Below, piece by piece: positions 1 through 10,894 of a stretch of 64,000 bases of DNA. This DNA is from Amborella trichopoda. Taxonomy: Eukaryota; Streptophyta; Magnoliopsida; Amborellales; Amborellaceae. The DNA is taken from the NCBI RefSeq assembly GCF_000471905.2, contig NW_006498220.1:3524454-3588453 (forward strand), read 5' to 3'. The first letter of the stretch is position 1. Each line of letters starts with the position of its first letter. A model generated the notes under the pieces. The model worked only from the letters and a program-made list of their open reading frames with translations, did no database searches and was not told the DNA's origin. The translations under genes were made by a program, and so were the position numbers.

Positions 1-577
1 ACGCGATTGGCATGAAACCCATTTCATTATGAGCATGAGGTCCGAGGCTATCTCTGGTCCGAACCTCACATACGATGAATGGTTGGCTTTCACACATGAA
101 GGCGTCACAACTGCTATAAATTCTGTCAGCCGAATTTCAAGATTCCGGCAAAAAAATCAAGACAACAAAATCTTCATTCGGACACAAAATCAAGTTACGT
201 TCGTTGCAACGTGATCATGAACACATGCTTAGTGTGATTCAATGAAGAAGTCACGAAGAAACATCAAGGAACAAGTACAGGCTAAAAAACATGATTCATG
301 GCTGGAAGTTGGTATCAAAATTATCGCCATGCGGGGCCCTATAAGAAAACAATAATCTTTTGATCAAACGGGCAATAAAACAACCCCGGGTTAGCCATGG
401 AGGATCACACAAGCTCTCGGGAAGAAGAGGGACTATTTCAGAATTCCACACATTGTTAGGCAGGGGCAAAATAGCCCTTTTGCACCCATTTTTAGAAATT
501 CTTTAAATTCAATTCAATTGTAATTATTTTCAATTCTAGGTAGTTTTTAGGCGTATGCCCACATTTTAGCCCAATTC

Positions 578-585
578 TATATAAA
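578..585 (+). promoter_or_regulatory. TATA box of LTR A
   Basis: TATATAAA lies in the context CCCAATTC-TATATAAAC. The same context recurs in LTR B (8788) and LTR I (59894), with variants in the other copies. It sits just upstream of the CT-rich tract, as expected for the U3/R boundary, so transcription should start about 25-35 bases downstream. The position is inferred from the plant TATA consensus; no transcript data are available. Confidence 0.6.
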
Positions 586-719
586 CAGGCAATGCCTCAT
601 TGTACAAAGGATAGATTCATTCTTCTTTGATCAATCAATAAAATTTTGATTTTTGCTTGAGTTTTTTGTACGTCTTGGAGAGACAGAGAGGAAAGAGAAA
701 AAAGGCTAGTACCCTTTAG

Positions 720-978
720 GCAGGTAACTTTCTCTCTCCTCCCCTCTTTCTCTCTCTTATTCTCATCTTTATCTCTTTCTCTTTCTTCCCTTCAACTCAT
801 CTCTATCTTTTTCTCTCTTTTTCCTTCTCATCTCTATCTCTTTTTCTCTCTTCCCTTGTTCTCGTATCTATCTCTTTCTCTCTTCCCTACTTCTCATGTT
901 TATCTCTTTCTCTCTCTTCCCTTCTTCTTGTCTCTCTCCCTTTCTCTCTCTTGTTCTCATCTCTATCTCCATCTGTCC
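720..978 (+). repeat. CT-rich (polypyrimidine) tract of LTR A
   Basis: This is an imperfect microsatellite of TCTC, TTTCTC and CTCCTC words with periodic ATCTCTATCTC punctuation. It lies downstream of the TATA box, so it should be part of the transcript leader. The same tract occupies the same place in every LTR of this family here. Open frames across it (Leu/Ser/Phe-rich) are compositional and not genes. Confidence 0.8.
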
Positions 979-984
979 TCTTCT

Positions 985-1465
985 ATTGCAAATGGTGAAG
1001 CTTAGCACCAGTTGGTTCTCTCTTTCTTCTGTCACAACTGATGAAGCCTAGTGTCGGTTGGTTTTCTCTTTCTTCCGTCACAATTAGTGATGCCTAGTGT
1101 CAGTTGGTTTCCTCTCTTTTCCTCTATCAATTGGCAAAGCCTAGCACCGATTATTTTCTCTCTCCTCTTCAGCACCGACTGATTTTCTCTCTCCTCTTTT
1201 ATCAATTGATGAAGCCCAGTGCCAACTGGTTTTCTCTCTCCTCTTCTATCAGTCGATGAAGCCCAGCACTAACTGATTTTCTTTCTCCTCTTCTATCAGT
1301 CGATGAAGCCCAATGTCGATTAGTTTTCTCTTTCCTCTTTTGTCAGTCGGTGAAGCCCAACATTGATTGGTTTTCTCTCTTCTCTTTTCACAATCAGTGA
1401 AACCTAACGTCGACCGTATTTTCTCTCTCTTCCTTCTAACACAGTCGGCAATGCTTAGCACCGAC
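985..1465 (+). repeat. Tandem hairpin-unit array in LTR A
   Basis: About ten units of roughly 45-55 bp alternate a CT-rich spacer (TTTTCTCTCTCCTCTTC) with a short imperfect palindrome. In the palindrome an arm like CAGTCGGTG, a loop like AAGCCTAG and an arm like CACCGACTG follow each other. The first units use the related arms AACTGATG and TGTCGGTT. Individual units carry mismatches. The array is homologous in position to arrays in LTRs B, C, E, F and I, whose stems have other sequences. Confidence 0.7.
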
Positions 1466-2814
1466 TACACCTTTCTTCCGTCTCTATCTCTTATCCTCTC
1501 GCCTTACATACTCTTCTCCTCCTTTCTTCTCCCTCCTTCCTTCTTTCCCTGCTTCTCTTCTTATTGTTTCCTCATAGCCTTAATTCTACTACTCCTTCAT
1601 TTGACTAAGAGGGATTGGGGTTATCCTTTCATGGTAGTCCTGTCATCTAGCTGTAATTTTTTTGTGCCAGGATTACTTGGTCTGCTTTATTGTCATGACA
1701 GACTGACCATAGTGCCTAGCTAGTCGAACTTAATAATGATTTCTAGTAGTAATCCTGTGAGCCGGTCTTAGTTACCGAGCCAGCGTTGCTACCACATAAG
1801 GCCAATTACTCACCAGCTTAGTCATCGCTCTGATCTTCACACTTATTTGAATTCTTCTCTCCCCCATCTTTCTTCTCTTCTTCTTTTTGAATGTGCATGA
1901 TTGTGTACGTTCACCAAAGAGGGAAAGGGTGAGGTCTGGCCCACCTATCTTATAACCTTTGCCATATATGTGTGTGATTCCAGAAAATAATAAGAATACA
2001 AGCCAAGGGAGGCGATTTTGAACCAGTTTTATTACTGGGGGGCTTTCTTTGTGATCTAAGAGGGCGCCCATGCGAGCCAGCCCGAGTAAGTCCCTAAACC
2101 CACCTTAAATTCTTCTCTCACAAGTTGGTAACACCTGTCCCTGTTTTCGAACGAGGTTCCCGAGAGAGCGATCTCTAGTCCCATGTTTCCATAAAACTCA
2201 AGGCATGTGCCGCCAGATCATTCAGATCCGGAGGGCGAGATCGAGGCACCTAACCACACACCTGTTAAAGAAAGACACCCCATTCATCTGGGAAGAAGCA
2301 TCTCAGGTAGCCCTTGATGATATCAAGCATTATTTACTCAATCCTCTAATGCTCTCAACACCAGTGTTAGGAAAACCACTAATCTTGTAGGTGACCACCC
2401 TTGACGAATCGCTTGGGGCATTGTTGGCATAGAACAATGATGAAGGGAAAGAAACCACATTGTACTATCTCAACAGCAGGATGCAAGGGGCCGAAAAGAA
2501 TTATCCCCCTATAGAGAAGATGTGCTTGGCCCTAATCTTCGTGGTACAAAAGCTCTGCCACTACTTGCTCGGTCATGAAGTAAATCGTACATCGAAAGCA
2601 GATCTCGTAAAGTTTCTCATGACACACCCATTTATGTCAGGATGCCTTGCTAAGTGGGCATTATTGCTGATAGAATTTGACTTCACATAAGTCCCACCGA
2701 AGGCCATCAAGGGTCAAGCCTTGACTGATTTTCTCGCAGCTCACCCCGTATTGACAGAATCTCCTTTATCAAGTGTCCTCCCTGATGAAGAAGTATTCTA
2801 TGCAGAACTTGCTT

Positions 2815-3200
2815 ATGCATGGGAGATGTATTTCGACAAAAGCCTTCCAATCTGATTGGGGAGGCACCTGAGCGATATTCCTGACTCCGAAAGGAGGAGT
2901 ATTGCCACTCTCTTTCTATCTCGCTGAGGCCGGTTCTCATAACTAGACAGAATACCAGGCCCTTATAATTGGATTGGAGATAGCCTTCGATGTAGACTTG
3001 GAGCAACTCAAGATCTATGGCGACTCTGAGTTGGTCTCTCGCCTGCTTAAAGGGATCTATGATATAAGAAATGACACTCTCAGGCCCTATCATGATATTG
3101 CAAAATCGTATAAGTCTCAGCTTGAGGATGTATCCTTGAGCCACATCGCCAGGAGGCTAAACTCATAAGCTGATGCACTCGCAAAGCTTGGAGCTATAAT
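2815..3200 (+). pseudogene. Archaeal-type RNase H (aRNH) domain of the A/B pol
   Basis: This is the second RNase H domain, which in plants marks the Tat lineage. Four acidic positions are readable: Asp in MYFD (2835-2837), Glu in TEYQALIIGLE (2950-2952), Asp in YGDSELV (3022-3024) and Asp in ADALAKLG (3172-3174). The usual YFDGG is altered to YFDKS. A frameshift lies between the first Asp and the Glu, with stop codons before TEYQALI and before ADALAK. The domain probably once degraded RNA in the RNA:DNA hybrid or matured the polypurine primer; it is now non-functional. Confidence 0.85.
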
Positions 3201-3534
3201 TCAATTATCCTCGTTAGGGCCCATGCCTGTCTGAGTGGTAGAGTGGAGACATATTGAACTAAGAACCGAGGTAGACATGGATGATGAGAGAAATCTCTTC
3301 GCTGAGTGCCCTCCTTATCCATTCGGAGCACTACTATTAGTTAAAGAGGTTATCAAGACTGATCACGAAATGGCACAGGGTTAGGGAGATAAGGTTCAAA
3401 ACCAAGAACCAGAGTTCTTCGACCCAATATGCGTAGAAGTCGAGCAGGTAGAAGATTGAAGAGAGCCCATCACTAAATTTCTAAGACATGGTAGACTCTC
3501 GAAGGATCGTGCCAAACACAACAGTGTACATTGA

Positions 3535-4684
3535 ATGTCTACCAAGTATACCCTCCTTGAAGGAAATGCACTCTTCAGACGATCATTTCATGGCATTCTT
3601 CTTAGATGTGTGGACGTTCAAGAAGCATATAAGGTCCTGGAAGAAGTACACCTAGGCATCAATGAATTACATCAGTCCAGTCCCAAGCTCTATGAACGAA
3701 TATGCAGATTGGGGTACTATTGGCCTTCGATGATTGCTGACTCCTTAAACTATGCTGAGAAGTGCCAGGTGTGCTAAATACATTCAAGCCTTGTTCATCA
3801 GCCTCCAGAGCCCTTACACCCTTCTCACAATGGGGTATGGACATTGTCGGGCCTAGTGACCCTCCTTCAGTAATGGGTCACATATTTATTCTAGTTGCAA
3901 CAAATTAGTTCTCCAAGTGGGCTGAAGCAGTCCCCCTTAAGTAAGTCCCTGGGACCACAGTGGCTAATTTCGTTCGACATCATATGATATACTGGTTTGG
4001 TGTGCCTGATCGGATTATATCTGACAACGGCCCTCAGTTCAGAAGTCATCACATCGATCGCTTAGTTAACCAGTTAAGTTTCAAGTGGAAGTACTCGACT
4101 ATGTACCACCACCAACGGCTTAGCCGAAGCTTTCAATAAGACCCTGTGCAACATTTTAAGGAAATCAATATCAAAGATGAAGAAGAACTGGCATGAGAAG
4201 CTGCTTGAAGCCTTGTGGGCTTATCGCACTACCACACGAAATGCTACGAATTCCACTCCTTATTCCCTAGTCTATGGCGGTGAAGCAGTTTGACCTCTTG
4301 AAATTCAAATCCCTTCATTTCGTGTCACTGTGCACCAAGGACTAACCGAAGATGACAGAGTCAAACTTTGATATCAAGAGTTGGATGCGCTTGATGAAAA
4401 GAAGTTGGAAGCTCAACACAACCTTGAACTCAACCGAAGGAGAATGAAGAAAGCGTTTGACAAGTCAATCAAAGTCTGTTCATTCGGTTGTGGAGATCTA
4501 GTCTAGCCGTCATGAGGCCAATCGTTATGCATGGGTGATGCAAAGGGAAGTTTTAACCCAAGTGGGAGGATCCCTTTATAGTGAAAAACGTCTCGCCAAA
4601 TGAGGCTTACATACTTGCACATCCTGAGGGAGAGGAGGCAATGCCCCCTATCAATGAGCGATACTTAAAGAAATGCTACTCATG
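3535..4684 (+). pseudogene. Integrase domain of the A/B pol
   Basis: The zinc-finger region reads EVHLGINELHQSSPKLYE...GYYWPSMIAD...CQVC, matching the HHCC segment. The catalytic triad can be traced: Asp in WGMDIVGP (3840-3842), Asp in SDNGPQF (4023-4025) and Glu in NGLAEAFNKTL (4126-4128). The last two are about 35 residues apart, as in the D,D-35-E family, once a one-base frameshift between them is allowed. All three catalytic residues survive although the frame is broken repeatedly. The C-terminal end is KNVSPNEAYIL...NERYLKKCYS. No chromodomain is visible, in keeping with a Tat rather than a chromovirus element. Confidence 0.85.
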
Positions 4685-6839
4685 ATGCATACTAAAAAAG
4701 ACTCAATGTGCAACAACAAAGAGTTAAAAGGACGATAAAAAGGAAAAAAAACAAGCAAGACAGTTCAAACAAAGTTTAACTCTTTTATTTCATTAGAAGG
4801 AGTTACAAGCCAAAAAGCCCATTGTTAGGGAGGTTACAAATCTCTCGCATCTGAAGAAAAGAGGACAGTTGATGCCAAAGAGTTGCTCTTGCATCTGAGG
4901 ATAAGAGGACGATTACGAGCCAAAACCCACAGTACTGCTCTTGCATATAAGGATAAGAGGACGGTTACATGCCAAAAAGAGATGCCCTCATCATGAAGAA
5001 GAAGCAAAACCACTTGCAAGTTAGCTTCAATTCATCTACCAGGTGTTCTCAAAGAGGATGGTTACAGGCAAAAAGAAGAAGCCAACCATTTTTTAGTCAG
5101 CCTCAATTCATCTGACGAGTATATCAAACATACAAAGTAGATTTCTTGGGTAAGGAACTGGCCTATGATGGAGAGCATACCTTGTTCACAGTGAGTTCCC
5201 ATCCATAGAACAACATGGACTTCACTCTTGTGCTGGAGGACTTAGCTTCCAACAAGCTTCATAAGTCCGACCTTACCATTGATCACTGCCCTTTGCTAAC
5301 CCTGGTCATCACCATGCACGATCATAGCAGGACAAGATTCACTGCCATTCATCAAAGGGTCGAGAAAGAAGTAGCCACGAGCGATTATTTCCCAGCGCAT
5401 CATGTCCCTAGCCTCATGCTACCAAGGATCTAGCGCCGTGGGAGATTAGCGCTGGCTGTGTTCTTAGCCCCAGCACCGGCTACATATCCTAAAGCTTGTG
5501 CCAGTTATATTTTTGAGGCCCAATGCCCACTGCATATCCTAAGGCTAGCGTCGGCTGTGTTTTCAAGACCCCTCGCTACTATGACTGTTCACCTCCTAGT
5601 GACCCTTCATTTCCCCGCGCTTCCTCGGCTCCCATAACCCTTTGGTTGCCCAAGATTCTTTGTCTCCCCGGTGACTGCGCACCTTCCCGAGACCCCTCAT
5701 CTTCGTTCAACGGATCGAATTCTCAATGACCCTTCGTCGCTACCGCTACTGTTCACCTCCCATTGACCCTTTGCCTCTCAACGATCCTTCGTCTCCAGCG
5801 ACCCTTCATCTTCAAGTGACTGTTCGTATCCTGCGACCTCTCTGTTCCCCACCGGAAACTCCCCTTTTTTGTCGAAACTCTCAAAAAACCACTATAAGGC
5901 TTTTCCCATTCCTGCACACTGTCGAAAAACTACCATAACACGACGGCAGCCCCCAGGCAGCCCTTGGTTGCAACTTCAGCCTCTTTCCCATTTTTCAAGA
6001 AACCCAAAACCACGACCAGAGTCTCTGAAGCTCCCCGGCAAACCCCTTGCTTGCCTCGCTACACTTCTCAGCAAACTCTTGCAACTTCACGAAAAGCATG
6101 GTGTTCTTTCCGGTGCTCTCTCTAGCTCAAAGTGCCTTGTGTGCTCATCGAAAATCTTGTCGGGAGCTATCTCACTCTCACTGCTCAAATGCCTTAGTCG
6201 TTTTAACCTTTGTGAAAAACGGTAAAAATGGGGTTTACCCTCTTATATAGGCAAAGCTTTCGTGAAGTGCCCCCCACAAGTCAGGAATGTCAGTCACATT
6301 CTGGAAGGCAAAACGTTGATGGGCCGGATCGGGTCAGGCTCGGACCTGAGGCCCGAATGAAAGTTTTCCACCGCCCATGTAAACCTCTAGCAAACAGGGA
6401 CCAGGACCAGGTCGGGCTCAAGCCCAAGGCCCGAACACTAACCTGTATCCAGTGCCAGCCGTGCTCACAACATACTTAGTGCAGGCTGTGTTCCCAAGTT
6501 TACTGCAACGTGTGATTCCACTATGCATGCTAGCACCGCTTGTGTTGCCTCCGCCCCTGCTAAACGTCGTGTCTGTGTCAACGCTTCTACTTTTCAAACC
6601 TACTGCTTTGTGTGTTACACTCTTCATGCTAGCGCCACCCATGTTCTAGTGTCACACATGCTAGACCTTGGTCACTACTGTGCATGTCTCATCACTATTC
6701 CTAGTGGCGTTATGAGCATGTCATTGCCATTATCCCTAGTGGAGTTGCATCCAGGCTGTCCCATCTGGGTCACGACTGGTCATGCCCAATAGAGTCAGGA
6801 GCATGCCACTGTCCCTAGTCCCCAGTAAGAACTACACCC
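4685..6839 (+). other. 3' untranslated region of the A/B element
   Basis: No gene is recognised here. Near 4830-5070 there are about four loose copies of a motif containing GATAAGAGGACGGTTAC and GCCAAAA. The motif CTCTTGCATCTGAGGA recurs in the 3' region of the minus-strand E element near 17300, so the two 3' regions are homologous. The stretch 5430-5560 carries short repeats of an AGCGCCGGCTGTGTT kind. A block at 5870-6350 is gene-like in composition and holds a TATA-like CTTATATAGG at 6240-6249. The region 6440-6790 is TGTG/TGCT-rich with no motif I can name. Confidence 0.55.
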
Positions 6840-7532
6840 GTACTACAGCCAGTTGATCCTTAGTGATGTTAGGGTAATTTTTACCACTTCAATCCCTAAT
6901 GGGTCTACTTTACACCAGTCTACCTTATGCCTAAGGAGTCGGATTACCTCCCATAAACCTATGGAGTCTCATTATTCACCCTAGGGAGTCATACATGTCC
7001 TATAATCCTTAGTAAAGTCTGCTTCTCCATCTAAAATCCTTGTTATCATTTTATCTCTAGGGAGTCAATAACTATTCACAGATCTATCCCCCATGGAGCT
7101 TTACTTGCATGGCGACCCACACAATGGTCCGTGCCGTAAGACCTTAAACCGCACTACCTTGGTCTAGTTGCATGACCCTAAACTACATGGTTCAAACTAT
7201 ATGACCTTAAATTATAGAGGAGGTCTAGTTGCACGACCTTAAACTGCATGGTCTTAGCTGTAAGACTTTAAAACTGCATAGCCCCGGTCCAAACTATATG
7301 ACCCTAAACTATAGTCTACATTCTAACTCCATGACTTTAAAAGTCTTAGCACCATGATCCAAACTATATGACCTTAAAATTGTAGCGGAGGTCTAGATGC
7401 ACGACCTTAAATGCATGGTCCTAATCGCACGACTCTAAACTGCATAACCACGATCCAAGCTATATGACCTTAAACTATAGTGTACATCCTGGCCGCATAA
7501 AGATAAACTACTTTGTACAAGTCCAGGAGGCA
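6840..7532 (+). repeat. TTAAACT-type repeat cluster before LTR B
   Basis: After stretches containing GGGAGTC words, from about 7100 the sequence becomes a degenerate tandem series. Each unit contains a variant of ATGACCTTAAACTGCATGGTC-like sequence with CACGACCTTAAA, GTAAGACTTTAAA and ATATGACCCTAAACTATAG versions, at spacings near 35 bases. The same repeats stand at 34320-35560 and 35930-36010 (plus) and 14570-15310 (minus), always between the pol end and the 3' LTR. They are a standing part of the 3' untranslated region of this family. Confidence 0.75.
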
Positions 7533-8787
7533 TGGTTTGAAAACATTTTTCGCACCTTGGTCCCTGATGCAGAATGAAGAGGAAGCAGGTCAATAAAGCC
7601 TCAAACATACAGTGAAAATTTTGACAGTCTCGGAATGGCCTTAGAAATGGTCAAGATCTTCATAAGCACTCCAAAAGGCTACGTGCCAAGTTTTATCACA
7701 ATTAGACATATCTAAGGCAGTGAACACAAAGAAACAATTTCGGCAAAATCAGCCTCTAGCACCCTGAAATGGACCCCGTAACTACAACTATATTTTTTAT
7801 GTGTCAAACAGCTATGGAACCACCACCATTGGATCTGACACGGTCGAAAACCCCTATGGGTCAATTTTTTACTTAATTGGGTACTCGACGATAAAGTTAT
7901 GGGTAAAAATACTGAAAATGGGCAGGCCGCACACTATTCCCTTGTGGCCACCCTGCGCCAAAACACCATTAAAGGTGGTTGTTTTCACAGTCACAGGTAG
8001 TGACTTACGGGACCTATATCTCACTCGTTCCAAGTTAGATTGCACTCAAAATTTGTGAGCATGTTCGTCTCATCGAGACGAGCATTTTGATATGTGGTAC
8101 GCCCCATGAAGATGCCCACGCAGGGAGAAAAACTAGAGAGAAGTTGCTGATCGGTGAAGAAAATTACAAAAAACATAGCAGCAGCACACCTCATTCGAGC
8201 AACCAAATCATGAAGCTAGAGTACCCGATCGACGCGAAACCAATTGCATTATGTGCGTAAGGTCCGAGGCCATCTTTGGTTAGAACCCTGCATATAATGA
8301 ACAATTGGATTTCATACACAGAGGCGTCGAAGCTGCGGTAAATTCTGGCTGCAAGATTTGTTGTAATGTGATTGTGATGACATGCTCAATGCTATTCAGC
8401 GAAGAAATAGAAGAAAAATATCAAGGAACGAGTGCACTATCGATCCGATGTTTTCAAGATTCATCAAAAATTCAAGTCTCATAATCATGACTTAAAAACA
8501 TGATTCATGGGTCAAAGTTAGTATCAAATCAATCGCTATGCCGAGCCCTATAAGAAAACAATCATCTTTCGATCAAACGGGCATCAGAATAACCCCGGAT
8601 CAGTCATGGAAGATCACGTAAGTTCTCGAGCAGCAGCAGTGACTGTTCTGAAACTCCATAGATTGTTAGCCAGGGGCAAACCAGTCCTTTTGCTCCCATT
8701 TTTAGCATTTCTTTTAATTCAATTAAATTGTAATTATCTTCAATTTTAGGTAGTATTTGGGCATCCACCCATGTTTGGGCCCAATTC

Positions 8788-8795
8788 TATATAAA
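8788..8795 (+). promoter_or_regulatory. TATA box of LTR B
   Basis: TATATAAA in the context GGGCCCAATTC-TATATAAACATGC. It stands at the same place relative to the CT-rich tract as in LTRs A and I. Confidence 0.6.
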
Positions 8796-8944
8796 CATGC
8801 AAAGCCAAATTGTAAAGAACAACACACAAATTCATAAAGACTTCAATTTTTTTTTGAGTTCATGGGTGCGTCTCGGAGAAAGAAAGAGAGGAGAAAGAAA
8901 GAGAGGAGAGAGAAGAAAGGGTCGGTACCCGTAAATAAGGTAAT

Positions 8945-9435
8945 TTCCTCGCTCCTCCCCTCTTTCTCTCCTCCTCTCTCTTCTCTTTTCTCATCTCTAT
9001 CTCTCTTTATCTCTCTCCTCCTCTCTTGCTCTCTCCTCTTTTCTCTCTTTTTTATTCTTTTCTCTATCTCTTTCTCTCTCCTCATCTATTCTCATTTCTA
9101 TCTCTCTTTCTCTCTTTTCTTTTCTTGTCTCTATCTCTTTCTCTCTCCTCATCTCTTCTCATTTCTATCTATCTTTCTCTCTCCTCTTTTATCTCTTCTC
9201 TTTTCTCGTCTCTATCTCTTTCTTTCTCGACCTCTCTTCTCATCTCTATCTCACTTTCTCTCTCCTCTTTCTTCATCTCTATCTCTTTCTCTCTCCCCTT
9301 TTCTCCCTCGTCTCTATCTCGTGTTTTCTTTCTCCTCTCTCCCTTTCTCTTCCCTACTTTCCTCTTTATCTCTTTCTTTCTCTTTATTCTCTGGTCTATC
9401 ACGTCTCTGTTCTTCTTTCTTTCCTCCATTCATCC
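8945..9435 (+). repeat. CT-rich tract of LTR B
   Basis: About 490 bases of imperfect TCTCTTTCTCTCTCCTC repeats with regular ATCTCTATCTC words. Long open frames occur on both strands here (for example 215 residues of mainly Leu, Ser and Phe on the plus strand and a Glu/Arg/Lys-rich one on the minus strand). They result from the simple-sequence composition. Confidence 0.85.
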
Positions 9436-9604
9436 ATGATGTACCTCTTGCCTGGTGTGAAATCTTTTTTATTTCTAAGACACAAGCAGTGGGTCAGGCC
9501 CTAGCCTGAATGCTGGGCCGAGTCTATGTTCAAATCCCCTCTCTCTCTCTCCAGTCCCAAACGGCGCAATCCATCGCCATCAGTGTTGTCACTCTCCCAT
9601 TTCT

Positions 9605-9900
9605 TTTGTCTCAGATGGTGAAACCTTAGTGCCACCTGAGTTTTCTCATTTCTTCTGTCTCAGATGGTGAAATCTTAGCGCTGCTTGAGTTTTCTCATTT
9701 CTTCTGTCTCAGACGGCGAAACCTTAGCGTTGCCTGAGTTTTCTCATTTCTTTTGTCTCAGACGGCGAAACCTTAGCGTAGCTTGAGTTTGTTATTTCTT
9801 CTGCCCCAGACAGCGAAACCTTAACGTCATCTGTGTTTTCTCCCCTATCTTTCTCTTAGCCCAGCTGGCGAAACCTTAGCGCCGCTTGTGCCTTTTCTTC
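9605..9900 (+). repeat. Tandem hairpin-unit array in LTR B
   Basis: Six or so units of about 47-50 bp. The clearest palindrome (9610-9640) pairs CTCAGATGGTG with GCCACCTGAG around the loop AAACCTTA, with one mismatch and wobble pairs. Later units use CTCAGACGGCG. The spacers are TTTTCTCATTTCTTCTGT. The stem sequence is unrelated to that of LTR A, but the loop (GAAACCTTAG versus GAAGCCTAG) and layout correspond. Confidence 0.75.
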
Positions 9901-10894
9901 CAACTTCTTTAGTCCAAGCAAATGGAGGTCCATTGCCATTTGAGTTTCTCCCTTCTCCCTATCGCATTGCCATCTGTGCCTCTCTTCTCTCTCTTACTCC
10001 TCTCTATTTCTCTCTCCTTTCTTCTATTCTTCACCCTCATCTTCTCTCATGCTCTTCTTTCTTCTTTTCTTTCCTCTTCTTTTTATTCATATCTTCTTCT
10101 TCTTATCACCTTCTGTCTCACCTCTCTCTTGTTGTTTCCTTTTCTTTTCTCTTCTCTTCTCCTTCTTTAATTCCCCTTATTTCCTTTCATTTCTATCTTC
10201 TTTTCTCTCGCTCTTTGATCTCTCTTCTTTCTTTTACTCTCTCATTTGATCAAGAAGGGTTGAGACTAGCCTTCAATGGTAGTCTTATCGTTTAGTTGTA
10301 ATGTTGTTGTGTCAGTTATAGTTACTATGTCCTCTTTATTGCCACTACAGCTAAGTCACTATGTCTAGCTAGTCGATATTGGTACAGTCGTCTAGTAGTA
10401 ACTCTGTTGAGCCGATTTGAACTACCGAGCCCATTTTACTACCACGACAAGTCAATTACCTACTAGTCAGGTCATTCTATCGGTCTCACCATTCGATCAA
10501 ATTCTTCTCACCCCAATCTTCATCCTCTCATTCTTCTCATCTTTTAAATGTGCACACTTGTGTACGTTCACCTAAAGGCAAGGTGTAGTCCCTTGACCCA
10601 CCTAGCTTGTAACATTTGCATATGTGTGTGATTACATAAATAAGAGAATACAAGCTAAGGGAGGCGCTTTCGAACTAGTTTTATGACTGGGGGGCTTTCT
10701 TCATGATCTAAGAGGGCACCCACGGGAGCCAGCCCGAGTAAGTCCCAAACCCACTTTAAATTCCTCTCATCAGTTGGTCCACCTGCCCTTGTTTTTTAGC
10801 AAGGTTCTTAAAAGAGTGATCTCAAGTCCCGAGTTCCCCTGAAACCCGACACGCGTGCCGCCCGATCATCCAAATCCGAAGGACGAGAGAGAGA

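Larger units (their letters stand above)
1..2255 (+). mobile_element. Tat-type LTR A, 5' truncated by window edge
   Basis: This is the 3' two thirds of an approximately 3-kb LTR of a Ty3/gypsy Tat-like element. It shares, in order, a U3 core with an AATTCCACA...TTGTTAGGCAGGGG block, a TATA box at 578-585, a long CT-rich tract (about 720-978), an array of hairpin units (about 985-1465) and a U5 tail with the stretch AAGGGAGGCGATT near 2008. All of these recur in LTRs B, C, D, E, F, G and I. The LTR tail runs to CACCTAACCA near 2255, where LTR I continues into its PBS; here it passes directly into RNase H coding sequence. The PBS, leader, gag, protease and most of RT are therefore deleted. LTR A is probably the 5' LTR of the element whose 3' LTR is B. 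Confidence 0.85.
2256..4684 (+). pseudogene. Decayed pol remnant: RNase H, archaeal-type RNase H, integrase
   Basis: The region reads as the 3' half of a Tat-type pol with many stops and frameshifts. It opens inside the RT-RNH connection (HLLKKDTPFIWEEASQVALD), continues into RNase H (NYPPIEKMCLALIF, HYLLGHEV), then the second aRNH domain and integrase. It ends with the family's usual closing motif NERYLKKCYS followed by TGA at 4682-4684. Protease and almost all of RT are absent because LTR A is joined directly to this segment. In-frame stops occur at 2388, about 2431 and 2688, and frameshifts are needed in aRNH and several times in integrase. It cannot be translated as one protein. It belongs to the A/B element. 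Confidence 0.9.
7533..10888 (+). mobile_element. Tat-type LTR B (3' LTR of the A/B element)
   Basis: It starts TGGTTTGAAAACATTTTTCG-CACCTTGG, matching the TGTTTGAA...TTTTTCAGCACCTTGG start of LTRs C, D and G, and is preceded by the purine-rich CCAGGAGGCA. It contains the conserved U3 core (about 8640-8790), a TATA box at 8788-8795, a CT-rich tract (8945-9435), a hairpin array (about 9605-9900) and a U5 tail. It ends at GGACGAGA near 10886, about 20 bases before the expected LTR end, where it meets the inverted LTR E. Confidence 0.88.

Noticed and set aside
2707..3144. Minus-strand frame of 145 residues
   Set aside because: It is the antisense shadow of the RNase H and aRNH remnant on the plus strand.
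5869..6792. Several overlapping plus-strand frames of 60-118 residues in the A/B 3' region
   Set aside because: They overlap in different frames, share no recognisable domain, and have no clear counterpart frame in the E element.
8862..9509. Long plus-strand open frame (215 residues)
   Set aside because: It is nearly all Leu, Ser and Phe from the CT-rich tract; the same is seen in all LTR copies in different frames and strands. No domain and no conserved start.
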